Below are positions 54,938-64,000 of a stretch of DNA of 64,000 nt, in pieces. A program made the position numbers and the translations under genes. This stretch comes from Cololabis saira (taxonomy: Eukaryota > Chordata > Actinopteri > Beloniformes > Belonidae): positions 6,533,327-6,597,326 of the forward strand of contig NC_084590.1 in NCBI RefSeq assembly GCF_033807715.1. The letters are read 5' to 3'. Under the pieces are notes generated by a model that had not been told where the DNA came from, ran no database searches, and worked only from the letters and a program-made list of their open reading frames with translations. How positions within the stretch are numbered: position 1 is the stretch's first letter; each line of letters begins with the position of its first letter.

Positions 54938-55445
54938 TAACCGAGGAATACCACAGGGCTTTGTGTGAGGACCTGTGCTTCTTTAATGTGCTCCCACTCA
55001 GCACCGTCTTGTATTTACTAATACAAATGTCGGTGTGTATGCAGGTGACACTCTGATTTATGCTTTATGAATGAAATGGATGCTTTTTGCTCCAGACCGA
55101 AGAGGAAAGAGAGTATCCAGACTGTTCTAATCAACAAGTCCAGAATCCTTACTCGGTCTGGTGTTTTATCAGAGTTCTTGGTTAAATGTATTTCCACTTC
55201 AGAGATGACAGCACTAATGTGGAAAAGTACACTGAGCTTTTGAGATCAGATGTTTACCAGTGATGTCCATGGATTCTTGAATGAGACGGCGTTAAAAACA
55301 CATTCTGGATACATTACAAAGACGTTGTTTTTTCTCTTTTTGTGTGCATATATCAATGGTTAATACCAAGTTGGTAAAAACCTAAGGCATTTATATATGC
55401 ATGTTTAATATATATCATATATATTTTAATATATTTATTTTATTA

Positions 55446-55476
<31 letters not shown>

Positions 55477-56129
55477 TGTATGTATGTATGTTTTTAAACT
55501 CTACAGAATTTTGTTCAATAAAGTTTGTAAACCTCCAAGCGGGAGCTGTTGTTGCTCCATATATGGTCAATTGGAGGCGTTTCTGAATGAAAATGACGGT
55601 AACCGTGCACGAGCACGGCAGTTAAGAACAGGTGGGATTTATCATCACTGATGTGCGTACGACCAGTGTCCGCACGTTTGATAAATCCGGATTTTTTTTT
55701 ACTTACACACATTTTAAATTTCATTCCTACGATTTAGAACCTTTTCTACGAACGGTTGATAAATGAGGCCCCAGGAGTCCTTGGAAGAAGAGATCTTGTA
55801 TCTAAATGGGACATTTCTTGGATAAATAAAGGCTAAATAAAAATAAAATAAATAAAAATACAGTCCCGGTTTTAACGCCACAACTTCAAGTGATGAGCCC
55901 AGAACTGAAAGTGAATCTACTTTGGCAGGAAAGCCAACATATTGTCATGAAGACTCTTCCTCAGTCCACATGTGAGCTGCATGCTTCCCCCAAACACGGC
56001 CTGTTCAAGTCACTCCCTCTTTAACACACTTTTCAACATTAAGCACAAACTGTTGAAGTGAATTATTGTATGATAATAATAATGAACTTTAGGTTATTTA
56101 CATAACCCCGGTTCTCTGAGTAATATGAG
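54938..56129. other. Mostly unassigned, with (TATG)n microsatellite
   Basis: 55447-55492 is a TATG repeat of about 11 units. 55640-55775 carries GTTTGATAAATCC and GGTTGATAAATGAGGCCCCA motifs typical of a small MITE. The rest is unassigned. Confidence 0.5.
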
Positions 56130-56480
56130 TGAGATTGAAGGTGGGTATGTTTCAGGTTTTTTATTTAATATTTATTTTATTTCAGGTTGAAGTTTTTTAT
56201 TTAATATTTATTTAATTTTTTACAGGCTGAAGTTTTTTATTTAATATTTATTTATTTATTTTATTTCAGGTAGAATTATTTTATTTAATATTTATTTATT
56301 TATTCATTTCAGGTTGGAGTTTTGTATTTAATATTTATTTATTCATTTATTTCAGGTTGAAGTTTTATATTTAATATTTATTTTATTTCAGGTTAAAGTT
56401 TTTTTATTTAATATTTATTTAATTTAAGTTTGAAGTGTTTTTATTTAATATTTATTTCAGGTTGAAGTTTTTTTATTTTA
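56130..56480. repeat. AT-rich tandem repeat (TTATTTCAGGTTGAAGTTTT units)
   Basis: Seven or eight diverged units of about 45 bp built from ATTTCAGGTTGAAG followed by TTTTTTATTTAATATTTATT. Confidence 0.85.
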
Positions 56481-57177
56481 TTTGACTCATACATTCAAAC
56501 TACTGCAGCTATACTTACAGTAAATCTGATTTTATTAATAAAGATTGCCAGGATGAATGGCTTGTTGTCATTTTGTTTCCATGGGGGGGGGGGGGGGGCG
56601 CTTAGGGCCCCAGTTTGGTCAGGGGCGGCCCTGCACACTGGATATTTAAGGTCGGTGGTGCTACACATTTCAGCAGCCAATCAGGATTGGCGTAATGACA
56701 TTAATGCTTGTGAGGTCTGCAGCAGGGGCATGCGTCCCATGGTGATATTATGAAGGAGAACCTGAAAAGTGTTCCTCCCCCTTTAAAAAAAAAAAAAAGG
56801 GCATACATTCTGATGTGCTGCTGCCAATTACCCTCAGACGTCCCATAATTGGTTAAATAAAGTCCACATGTTGAGCATTTGAAAGGTCACATGACCTCAC
56901 TATATGGACCAATGTTGTGAAAAGCCTAAGAGTTTGTTGAGCACTAAGTAAGCAGAGCAATGTTGACCGAGGAGTGCTCCGGACCGAGCAGGGACAAAGT
57001 CCTGGAGAAGCACACGTCAGGGGTTATAACAAATACCAAGAGCTCGGGTCGCCGTTAAACACCTTAAAAGCGTTTAACCCCTTCCTAACAAGGACAAGTT
57101 CTGAGATTCCTGCTCCTGCTAAAATGACACGGCTACGTTAAGAACAAGTCTCCATGGGCTACGATAAGATGTATTTT
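56481..57177. other. Unassigned intron with G-run
   Basis: 56583-56599 is a G homopolymer; 56663-56725 repeats the segment near 12300-12350. No gene recognised. Confidence 0.4.
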
Positions 57178-57487
57178 CAGAAGAGTTTTAGGGCCAGGCA
57201 GGAGAAAAATTAAAATAATATTTTAGGGGAGGAAGATTTTTTTTTTCATTATGCACTTCGAGAAAAAAGTCAAAATGTCGAGAATAATGTTGAAGTACAA
57301 TTTCGAGAAAAAAGTCAAAATTTCGTGAATAAAGTTGAAATGTTGAGAAAAAAGGTGAAATTTCGACTTTATTCTTGAAATTGTATTTCAACATTAATCT
57401 CAACATTTCGACTTTTTTTTCCTCTAAGTGCACAATAAATAAATCTCAAATATTTTGTCTCCTGCATGGCCCTGATACTCTTCCGTA
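57178..57487. mobile_element. MITE family H, copy 3
   Basis: CAGAAGAGTTTTAGGGCCAG at the left to CATGGCCCTGATACTCTTCC at the right, with TTCATTATGCACTTCGAGAA and its inverse inside. Complete palindromic copy. Confidence 0.78.
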
Positions 57488-57879
57488 TGTATTTGAGTAA
57501 ATGTGGTATGAAAATAAACACACGAGGGGTAAACTTCATAACGGCGGCTCCCCCAGCAGAGCTAATGTAGGAGCCCTGCAGTCCCGGGTCCAGTGTCCTC
57601 CTAATCTAACTGGTCCGAACAAAAACACCCGATAAACTGAGGGGCTTTCGCTGTGGAGAAGATGTCAAGCAGCCAACCTTCAGTCCAGCGAGGAAGAGGT
57701 AAAAGGTATAAATGCGTTTGAAGAGCCTTGCGTTGGTGTAAAAACCCAGAGAACCTCATCAATACCTTGGTTACCAGGAGTCAACAGAAGCTTCTAGGCA
57801 GAGATTATCAAGAAACGGTACATAGGTGGAAATACCTGTGAAATGTTTATTCAAAGCTACTCCTCCTCACCCTTCCACC
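57488..57879. other. Intron stretch without recognisable feature
   Basis: About 390 bp; no exon or repeat recognised. Confidence 0.4.
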
Positions 57880-58655
57880 CACCTTCAGGGAGTTTGCCTC
57901 TTTCTTTACTGACAAGGTTCACTTCAGTCAGTCAGTGCTCCTAGACAGGTGACTGATGGACAGCTATAGTCCCGTATCAACTCCCCCTTCTTAGTAAAAT
58001 CATAGAAAAAGCTGCATTTCAACAGCTGTAAATGACTGTTTTGATGTTTTCCAGTCAGGTTTCCACATCCCAGCACTGAGACGGCTCTAGTAAAGTCCTT
58101 AATGACATCCCCTCCAATACGGATAGCGTCAACATTTCAATGTTGGTCTCACTGGATCTCAGAGCTGCATTCGACACAGTCGTCCAGAACATCTTGATGA
58201 ACCGGTTGAAGAACTGGGTGGGACTTTTTAGCACAGCACCTTCCTGGTTGGAGTCCTATCTAAAAGACAGTGACTATTTTGTGTCTTTAGGTAACTACAA
58301 ATCTGAGCTAAAAATAACATGTGGAGTTCCCCAAGGTTCAGTTCAGGGGCCCCTGTTGATTAACATCTATGTGTTACCATAACTACACAGATAACACACA
58401 AATCTATATAACCATCTCACCAGGAGACTATAATCCAATTCAAACACTGATCAAATGCATTGATCAGATTAAAGTGTTGATGTGACAGAATTTTCTTTAG
58501 TTAAATGAAGAAAAAACAGAAAAAAAAGTGTTTGGAGCCAAAGAAGGAAGATTAAACGTCAGCACTCAGCTTCAGGCAGTGAAGCTGAAAACCAAGAACC
58601 AAACCAGAAATCTGGGAGTGGTTCTAGACTCAGACCTGAACTTTAACAGACACTT
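57880..58655 (+). pseudogene. L2-like LINE reverse transcriptase fragment
   Basis: Between stops, 58140-58382 reads MLVSLDLRAAFDTVVQNILM, then GVPQGSVQGPLLINIYVLP: RT motifs A and B of CR1/L2-type LINEs. Downstream in other frames come the DNTQIYITISPGD-like motif C region and NQTRNLGVVLDSDLNFNRHF. Frameshifts and stops show decay. The fragment is cut by MITE J at 58656. Confidence 0.8.
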
Positions 58656-59056
58656 TAAAGGAGACCTATTATGAAAAACATGTTTTTTCTTGCTTTAACA
58701 TATATAAAGTGGTCTCCTGAAGTCCTGTCGTTACGTAACTATAGGAGTGATTTACATCGGTTGGCCTCCGATGCGTGAAACCACACCCACAACTAACTCC
58801 GTCGGCCGGAGCTTCCGCCATTTTTTCGTAGCGGTGTATCGCGTCATTCAGGCAGCCAATCAGCACAGAGCCTCATTATCATAGCCCCGCCCTCTCAGAA
58901 TCCTGCATAGATAATGAGGTTAGAGAATGGGAAGATAAAGACATGGCTGAGAGGCTGAATTTATAATTTATTTAGCAAAAACAATCAAAAGCTTGTTTTT
59001 AAGACATTCAAGGCCTGTTTAAAATAGGTATTAGATGCCACAATAGGTCCCCTTTA
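58656..59056. mobile_element. MITE family J, complete copy
   Basis: Starts TTTAAAGGAGACCTATTATG (from about 58654) and ends CACAATAGGTCCCCTTTAA. Contains CGGTGTATCGCGTCATTCAG and GAGCCTCATTATCATAGCCC. Its right half matches 37108-37335 inverted. Inserted in the L2-like LINE. Confidence 0.8.
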
Positions 59057-59704
59057 AGACAGATTCTGCTTTTAACTTGCCTTGGTTAGATGTGAATGAA
59101 ACTGGGAGAACATTCAGGTGAACTACTGCATGTCCAAATTAATTCTCTTCCAATGATAAATAATAAACTCACAGATAAATGCTGCTTTCCGTCTAGCTGT
59201 AACGAGGCTTTGAGGTTAACTTCTGAGGCCAAGTGGATGACTTTAATAACTGGGAACTGGAATGACTCAGTTCTGACCACGGAAGCCACCGGGACTGCTG
59301 GAAACACTCACACTCACGAGAAGAACCCCAGGTTGACCTCATACCACTGAATATGAAAACGTACAAGTGTGGAGCTGCAATCACAGGTACAATTCCACAT
59401 GATGAGGTTCTGGCATTGAAGCTTCTGATCAACATCCTCCTCCTCAACTGGATGTTCACCTGTGGATGAACCTGAAGCTCCAAAACCACCAGGAAAAAGG
59501 AACAGATTACAGTTTACAGCTGCACAAGACGACAAAGGTCTTGTACTCGCTTCCTGGGCAAAATGGTGTGTTTGTTCTCTCAGATGTAAGTCGCTTTGAA
59601 TAAAAGCTAAATGACAGGACTGTCACTTAGGTAGGAGCACTGGGTGATAAAATGGGGATTTAAAAATGTTTTTTTAAAAACCAACAACAAAAAACGCTAC
59701 GAAC
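59057..59704. other. Unassigned, including the second copy of a 220-bp duplicate
   Basis: 59093-59310 is the counterpart of 53473-53700. The rest is unassigned. Confidence 0.5.
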
Positions 59705-60640
59705 CAATGCAACCAAACCACCAGGAACCAATTCAACCAAACCTCTACGAACCAATGCAACCAAACCTCTACGAACCAATGCAACCAAACCTCTACGAAC
59801 CAATGCAACCAAACCACCACGAACCAATGCAACCAAACCTCTACGAACCAATGCAACCAAACCACTACGAACCAATGCAACCAAACCTGTACGAACCAAT
59901 GCAACCAAACCTGTACGAACCAATGCAACCAAACCTCTAGGAACCAATGCAACCAAACCACCACGAACCAATGCAACCAAACCACCACGAACCAATGCAA
60001 CCAAACCTCTACGAACCAATGCAACCAAACCACTACGAACCAATGCAACCAAACCTGTACGAACCAATGCAACCAAACCTGTACGAACCAATGCAACCAA
60101 ACCTGTACGAACCAATGCAACCAAACCTCTACGAACCAATGCAACCAAACCTCTACGAACCAATGCAACCAAACCTCTACGAACCAATGCAACCAAACCT
60201 CTACGAACCAATGCAACCAAACCACCACGAACCAATGCAACCAAACCACCACGAACCAATGCAACCAAACCACTACGAACCAATGCAACCAAACCTGTAC
60301 GAACCAATGCAACCAAACCTGTACGAACCAATGCAACCAAACCTGTACGAACCAATGCAACCAAACCTGTACGAACCAATGCAACCAAACCTCTAGGAAC
60401 CAATGCAACCAAACCACCACGAACCAATGCAACCAAACCACCACGAACCAATGCAACCAAACCTCTATGAACCAATGCAACCAAACCTCTACGAACCAAT
60501 GCAACCAAACCACCACGAACCAATGCAACCAAAACTCTACAAACCAATGCAACCAAAACTCTACAAACCAATGCAACCAAAACTCTACAAACCAATGCAA
60601 CCAAAACTCTACAAACCAATGCAACCAAAACTCTACAAAC
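59705..60640. repeat. 24-bp minisatellite, about 39 units
   Basis: Units CCAATGCAACCAAACCTCTA, then CGAA (24 bp), with CTCTAC/CACCAC/CTGTAC/CACTAC variants; the last five units have AAACTCTACAAA. Being a multiple of three, it gives spurious Met-Gln-Pro-Asn-Leu-Tyr-Glu-Pro frames on the plus strand and an open minus frame. It directly borders the retroviral remnant. Confidence 0.95.
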
Positions 60641-61150
60641 TGTTGAAGAATATTACAAAAACCAGTTCAGAAGTCCGCTCGTGGTATAGAGAGGTTTTAA
60701 TCAGTTCAGCCGGCGGTCGACATGACCATCACAGATCGAGTCTGTATTTGGTGTGTCGACACAAATTGCTTTGTCCAAAGGGTTTTTATACAAAAGTTAC
60801 AGGAATAAACCAGCCCACTGAGAGCCAGTCAGATGTGTGAATCCTTTAGCTTTGGGACCACCCCTTAGGGATCAGGAAGTCCGTATGGTCTTTGTCTCTG
60901 TGGGGGCTGGAAGTCTCGGCACTCCCCTGGGACTCGAGTGACGTTGTAACCAGATTCTATTACAAGGAGTTTAACAAATGCAGGAATACACGAATCAGGC
61001 AAGAGACAAAAAGTAATTTACAGTCGGATGTGAATCGGGCCAAATGTCATTATCAGACATTTGGCATGACTGACACAGACCTCCAAATCACCCCATGGGG
61101 TGCTCTCTTGATTCATGTCTGTTTGAACCAACTTCCAGGTGTCGGGATCT
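60641..61150 (-). mobile_element. Possible 3' LTR of the endogenous retrovirus
   Basis: On the minus strand, downstream of env, a TATAAAAACC box lies at about 60782-60791 and is followed by about 150 bp up to the minisatellite. The position fits an LTR with U3-R-U5. I could not find the partner LTR or exact TG/CA ends, so the borders are estimates. Confidence 0.35.
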
Positions 61151-61331
61151 GCCCGGGGGGTAGGAAGTTGAGTAGCAAGTTGAAGCTTCCTCAAAAGGTC
61201 TTGAGTCCAGTTCAAAGCCCTGCAGGAGGTAGGACTGGGGCGACCTCCCCCTGCAGGGGCCAAGCTGTCAAAATTCTTCATCAATTCACAATTTTTTTTT
61301 TTTTTTTTTTTTTTTTTTACAGTGGAGTACA
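61151..61331. other. ERV internal sequence with long T-run
   Basis: A T homopolymer of about 29 (61289-61318), A-rich on the retroviral strand. The stretch between env and the LTR normally holds the polypurine tract, which I cannot pinpoint. Confidence 0.35.
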
Positions 61332-62037
61332 TCATTTTAGTAATAGTTTGAGTGATACATATGTTTGCAAGTAAACCTTAGACATGTGGTCGGAAACCAA
61401 ATAACAACAAGCCAACAAAGCAAATTCAAAAATCAAGTAACCAACGTGTCCTAACTGTTCTTTAAACCAATGAAACAAACTACTTATGACAGGTGTATGT
61501 AACATTTTGGCAATATCTTTCAAGTGATGCGTTATTTCTTGGACTGTGGCATTGCGGGTATAAATGTACAACATTCAGTTTTAATGACAGCACAAGTTCC
61601 CCCTTGAGAAGCTAATAAATCCATCATCCCTAAAGCAGTCATTTCTTGTGAGAGCATAGGCATGTCTTTTGCAGTGGTGTTGGCTAATCTTCAACTGCAT
61701 GGGATAAATATCTTATCTGTTCCAAAGCTGCCATGACTCCGTAATTTGGAACGAGGGCACCAAAAAATCTTGTCCATGGTGTTTGTGTGTGTGTGTACAA
61801 TTCTCTTCTAACAATGTGAACGATTCTCATGGCTGGTACCGCATGGCCCAGACCACATATTCCAGACCAACCGTTTGGAAGATATTCACAAGCCTTCACG
61901 CCACAAATCCAGTAAACATCCTTTGGTAGAGGTATGGAACAGCGATTAACCATTGTAGCAAGGTAGCTATAATAGTGGATTTTGGCTGGTTTTAGGCTTA
62001 ACAAGCGGTTCTTCAGAAGGAGAGCATGTGGAGTCAC
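61332..62037 (-). pseudogene. Endogenous retrovirus env remnant (surface C-terminus and transmembrane subunit)
   Basis: An open segment 62037-61684 holds the C-terminal part of a surface subunit and a hydrophobic segment like a fusion-peptide region. A stop follows. One frame over, 61676-61547, comes the transmembrane-subunit heptad region with the CX6CC cysteine motif (about 61563-61590). After a further frame break, 61574-61332 carries the membrane-proximal part and membrane span. At least two frame breaks make it non-functional. The CX6CC motif is typical of gamma/epsilon-type retroviruses (family knowledge). Described only; not reconstructed. Confidence 0.75.
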
Positions 62038-62104
62038 AGTTTGGCCTGTGCTGCTCCTTTGCTCCCCTGCTCCCCTGCTCCCCTGCTCCCCTGCTCCTCT
62101 GCAG

Positions 62105-62400
62105 AGGTCCCAGGTGCTGGAGCTCAGCTACTTCTGGGCAGGAAGAAGAAGGAATCGGCTGGTTTCCGCTGCATGGTCGAGGAGTTGTGTTCTTGCAGTG
62201 GGATGCGTGGAACCAGGTTAGACGCCCCTCACACTTGACGGCGGTGTTGGTGGTGAGCAGGACGTGTTGAGGTTTAGACCAGCGAGGTTTCAGGGCGTTT
62301 TTCCGTCGGAACTCCCTGACACAGACCCAGTTGCCGGGTTGGAGGTTATGGCACGGTTTGTGACTAGGAGGAGACTGGACAGCTTTTACTTGTCTGTGGA
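62105..62400 (-). pseudogene. ERV integrase C-terminal remnant
   Basis: On the minus strand about 62390-62160, the reading frame carries the C-terminal beta-barrel motifs of gammaretrovirus-type integrase (a PGxWV turn, an RW-x-x-P segment, an LLTT-x-TAV strand and a W-x-H-x-SH end). The catalytic core is not found upstream, so it is deleted. It runs into a repetitive GCTCCCCTGCTCCCCTGCTC stretch (62058-62095). Confidence 0.7.
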
Positions 62401-62949
62401 TTGACTGGACAGCAAAAGTTTAGAGTACAACAGAATGATATCATGGATTCATCCATGGCATGGAAGTCCATCTTCTTCATATATACAGAACTGAATTGCT
62501 TGGTATGGTCATAGGTCTACCCATAATCCTTTCATGAAGCGTGAGTTTTGTGCTTCCTAATGGGTGTTAACAGGTGTCAACATTGTCCATTTAAGTCCAG
62601 TTTAAAATTCTCTGCACATACAAAAACATTTTCATACATGAACATTTTCATACAAGAATAATTTCATATCCCTCACATAATGTCTATTTGCAGAGCTTCA
62701 AAAAAAAATCACGGTGGGGGGAAGTGTTGATAATGTTTGCAATATTTTTATAGGATGCAAATCTTGGAGCTTATCAGTCTTTCAACACTATCTGACACAT
62801 TCCCCCTTTTTCTCATCTGTGATTGCCAACTGTGATCAACTATTCACGTGTACAAGGATGTGGGTGCAACAACGCGGCCGTCGTTGCTGACCCACAAATT
62901 ATTTACATTTTTACAACCATGGGAATGCTACAATCCGTTTTTTCTTCAC
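62401..62949. other. Unassigned between ERV pol pieces
   Basis: The integrase core expected here is absent. AT-rich sequence with CATACAAGAATAATTTCATA-type direct repeats (62610-62670). Either deeply decayed or replaced sequence. Confidence 0.4.
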
Positions 62950-63470
62950 CTCAGTAGTCTTCTTGTAGGAGAGCTACATCATTAGGAGAAACCAGGTCGT
63001 TAGTGGGTATAGAAGGGCAAAGTTTTACATAGACAGGTAAGCCAAATTTGGCAGTTTCTTTTGCTGCATGGTCAGCTGAAGCATTGCCTAGTGAAAACAG
63101 GGTTGGACTGGGTGTGGGCTTCACATTTAACAAAGCAATAGATGAAGGTAGTTGACAGGCTTGTAACAGTTCACCAATCAATTAACCACATTTATCTCCG
63201 AGGATGAGATAAATGCTCGGTTCGCCCACAATATATAAAATCTATAAGATACAATATACACAACCAAAAGCATATCTGGAATCTGTATAGATTGTAACAG
63301 TTTTACCTTTTGATCAGTATATAGTTTCATCTACTTGGGTGGAGCTGGAGAGGGGGGCGCTTTCAACAATTAAGAATTATCACAAATTGTATAACCTGCG
63401 TATGGTATTCCATTTTTATAAGCAGAGCCGTCAGTGAGGAAAACAGGAAAGGTCAGGACGAGTGTTAAAG
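62950..63470 (-). pseudogene. ERV RNase H remnant of pol
   Basis: On the minus strand from about 63463: a DGS start motif (about 63421-63432), then a YTDSRYA-type second motif near 63250-63285, then an ASADHAAKETA third-motif region at about 63055-63090, in the order and spacing of retroviral RNase H. Stops at about 63375 and near 63180 interrupt it. Gamma/epsilon-like by motif style; clade uncertain. Confidence 0.72.
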
Positions 63471-64000
63471 ACAGAGGTGTCAAAAGTATTCACATTCATT
63501 ACTCAGGTAGAAGTATAGATATTAGAGTTCAAAAATACTCCTGTAGAAGTTGAAGTATCAACTCAAAATTTATTTATTTTATTTTATTTATTTATTTTTT
63601 TTTTTTTTTAAGTAAAAGTATAAAGTACTGGTTTCAAAAGTACTTAAAGTATAAAAGTAAAAGTAATATAAGTGGGGAAAAACCATTAAGGCTAAAAGCC
63701 ATTGAAAATGAATGCATCTTAGTATAATGCAAATATATTAAAGAACCATATATGTGCATTATTGAGCATTAACATGTGTTTCAGAGAGCAGACACGTACA
63801 AACCAAATATGTTTATACTTCTCATCCAACCACAACCAAATCCACTCTATCCGGATGGCACAATTTAACTGGATAGTTTGTTTTTTTTTAAAAAAAAGCC
63901 GAAATGAAATAGAGTAAGGCTGTTTTTAAAACGTAAGGAGTAAAAAGTAAAGATAATTGCGTGAAAATGTAAGGAGTAAAAGTAAAAACCGTCTGAAAAA
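63471..64000. mobile_element. DNA-element end, AAGTACTTAAAGTA-rich, runs off the window
   Basis: From AGAGGTGTCAAAAGTATTCA the sequence is dense in AAAAGTAAAAGTA and AAGTACT motifs, like the subterminal parts of the hAT-type MITE at 53885-54600. The other end lies outside the window. Confidence 0.55.

Noticed and set aside
59644..60840. Long Met-Gln-Pro-Asn-Leu-Tyr-Glu repeat frame and its antisense
   Set aside because: A 24-bp minisatellite with no promoter, no non-repeat domain and no splice context; a spurious frame.

Overview
This is vertebrate, almost certainly teleost (ray-finned fish), genomic DNA: split genes with GT-AG introns, GC-rich exons in AT-rich introns, and dense fish-type repeats (hAT derivatives with 8-bp target duplications, foldback MITEs, L1/L2/Rex-like LINEs, long minisatellites). 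I cannot name the species.

The only host gene I can support is sorl1 (SorLA/LR11, sortilin-related receptor) on the minus strand. Twenty-six consecutive coding exons run from 47518 down to 3873 (3,610 coding nt, about 1,203 codons). They encode, in order, the C-terminal half of the VPS10 beta-propeller (47518-41752), the 10CC segment (38870-37398), the YWTD beta-propeller (35517-20454), an EGF-like module (19412-19239), and LDL-receptor class A (CR) repeats 1 to 10, one per exon (19148-3873). All junctions are phase-compatible, and no stop or frameshift is seen. The N-terminal exons should lie beyond 64000. CR11, the fibronectin III domains, the transmembrane segment and the tail should lie beyond position 1.

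Most of the rest is repeats. (a) 1-3838: GC-rich minisatellite, an unrecognised transcription-unit-like element split by a hAT insertion, and a decayed LINE. (b) 3.9-20 kb: CR-repeat exons, two of which abut 1.2-kb and 1.7-kb minisatellites, plus hAT and foldback MITEs. (c) 20.6-29.6 kb: an 8,981-nt intron dominated by a hAT element that carries a full-length, apparently intact L1 with both ORFs open. The hAT end forms part of the sorl1 splice donor. (d) 30-47.5 kb: YWTD, 10CC and VPS10 exons among nested hAT elements, MITEs and a GATA array. (e) 47.5-64 kb: no host exon recognised; minisatellites, MITEs, an L2-like LINE fragment and a broken endogenous retrovirus (60.6-63.5 kb, minus).

The most notable observation is the sorl1 5' splice site at 29573/29572. 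The hAT insertion duplicated the last 7 exon bases plus one intron base, and the present donor GT is made of G from the target duplication and T from the transposon terminus. Also notable are the nested intact L1, the two minisatellites that stay open in the reading frame of the adjacent exons, and the unidentified element at about 480-2600.
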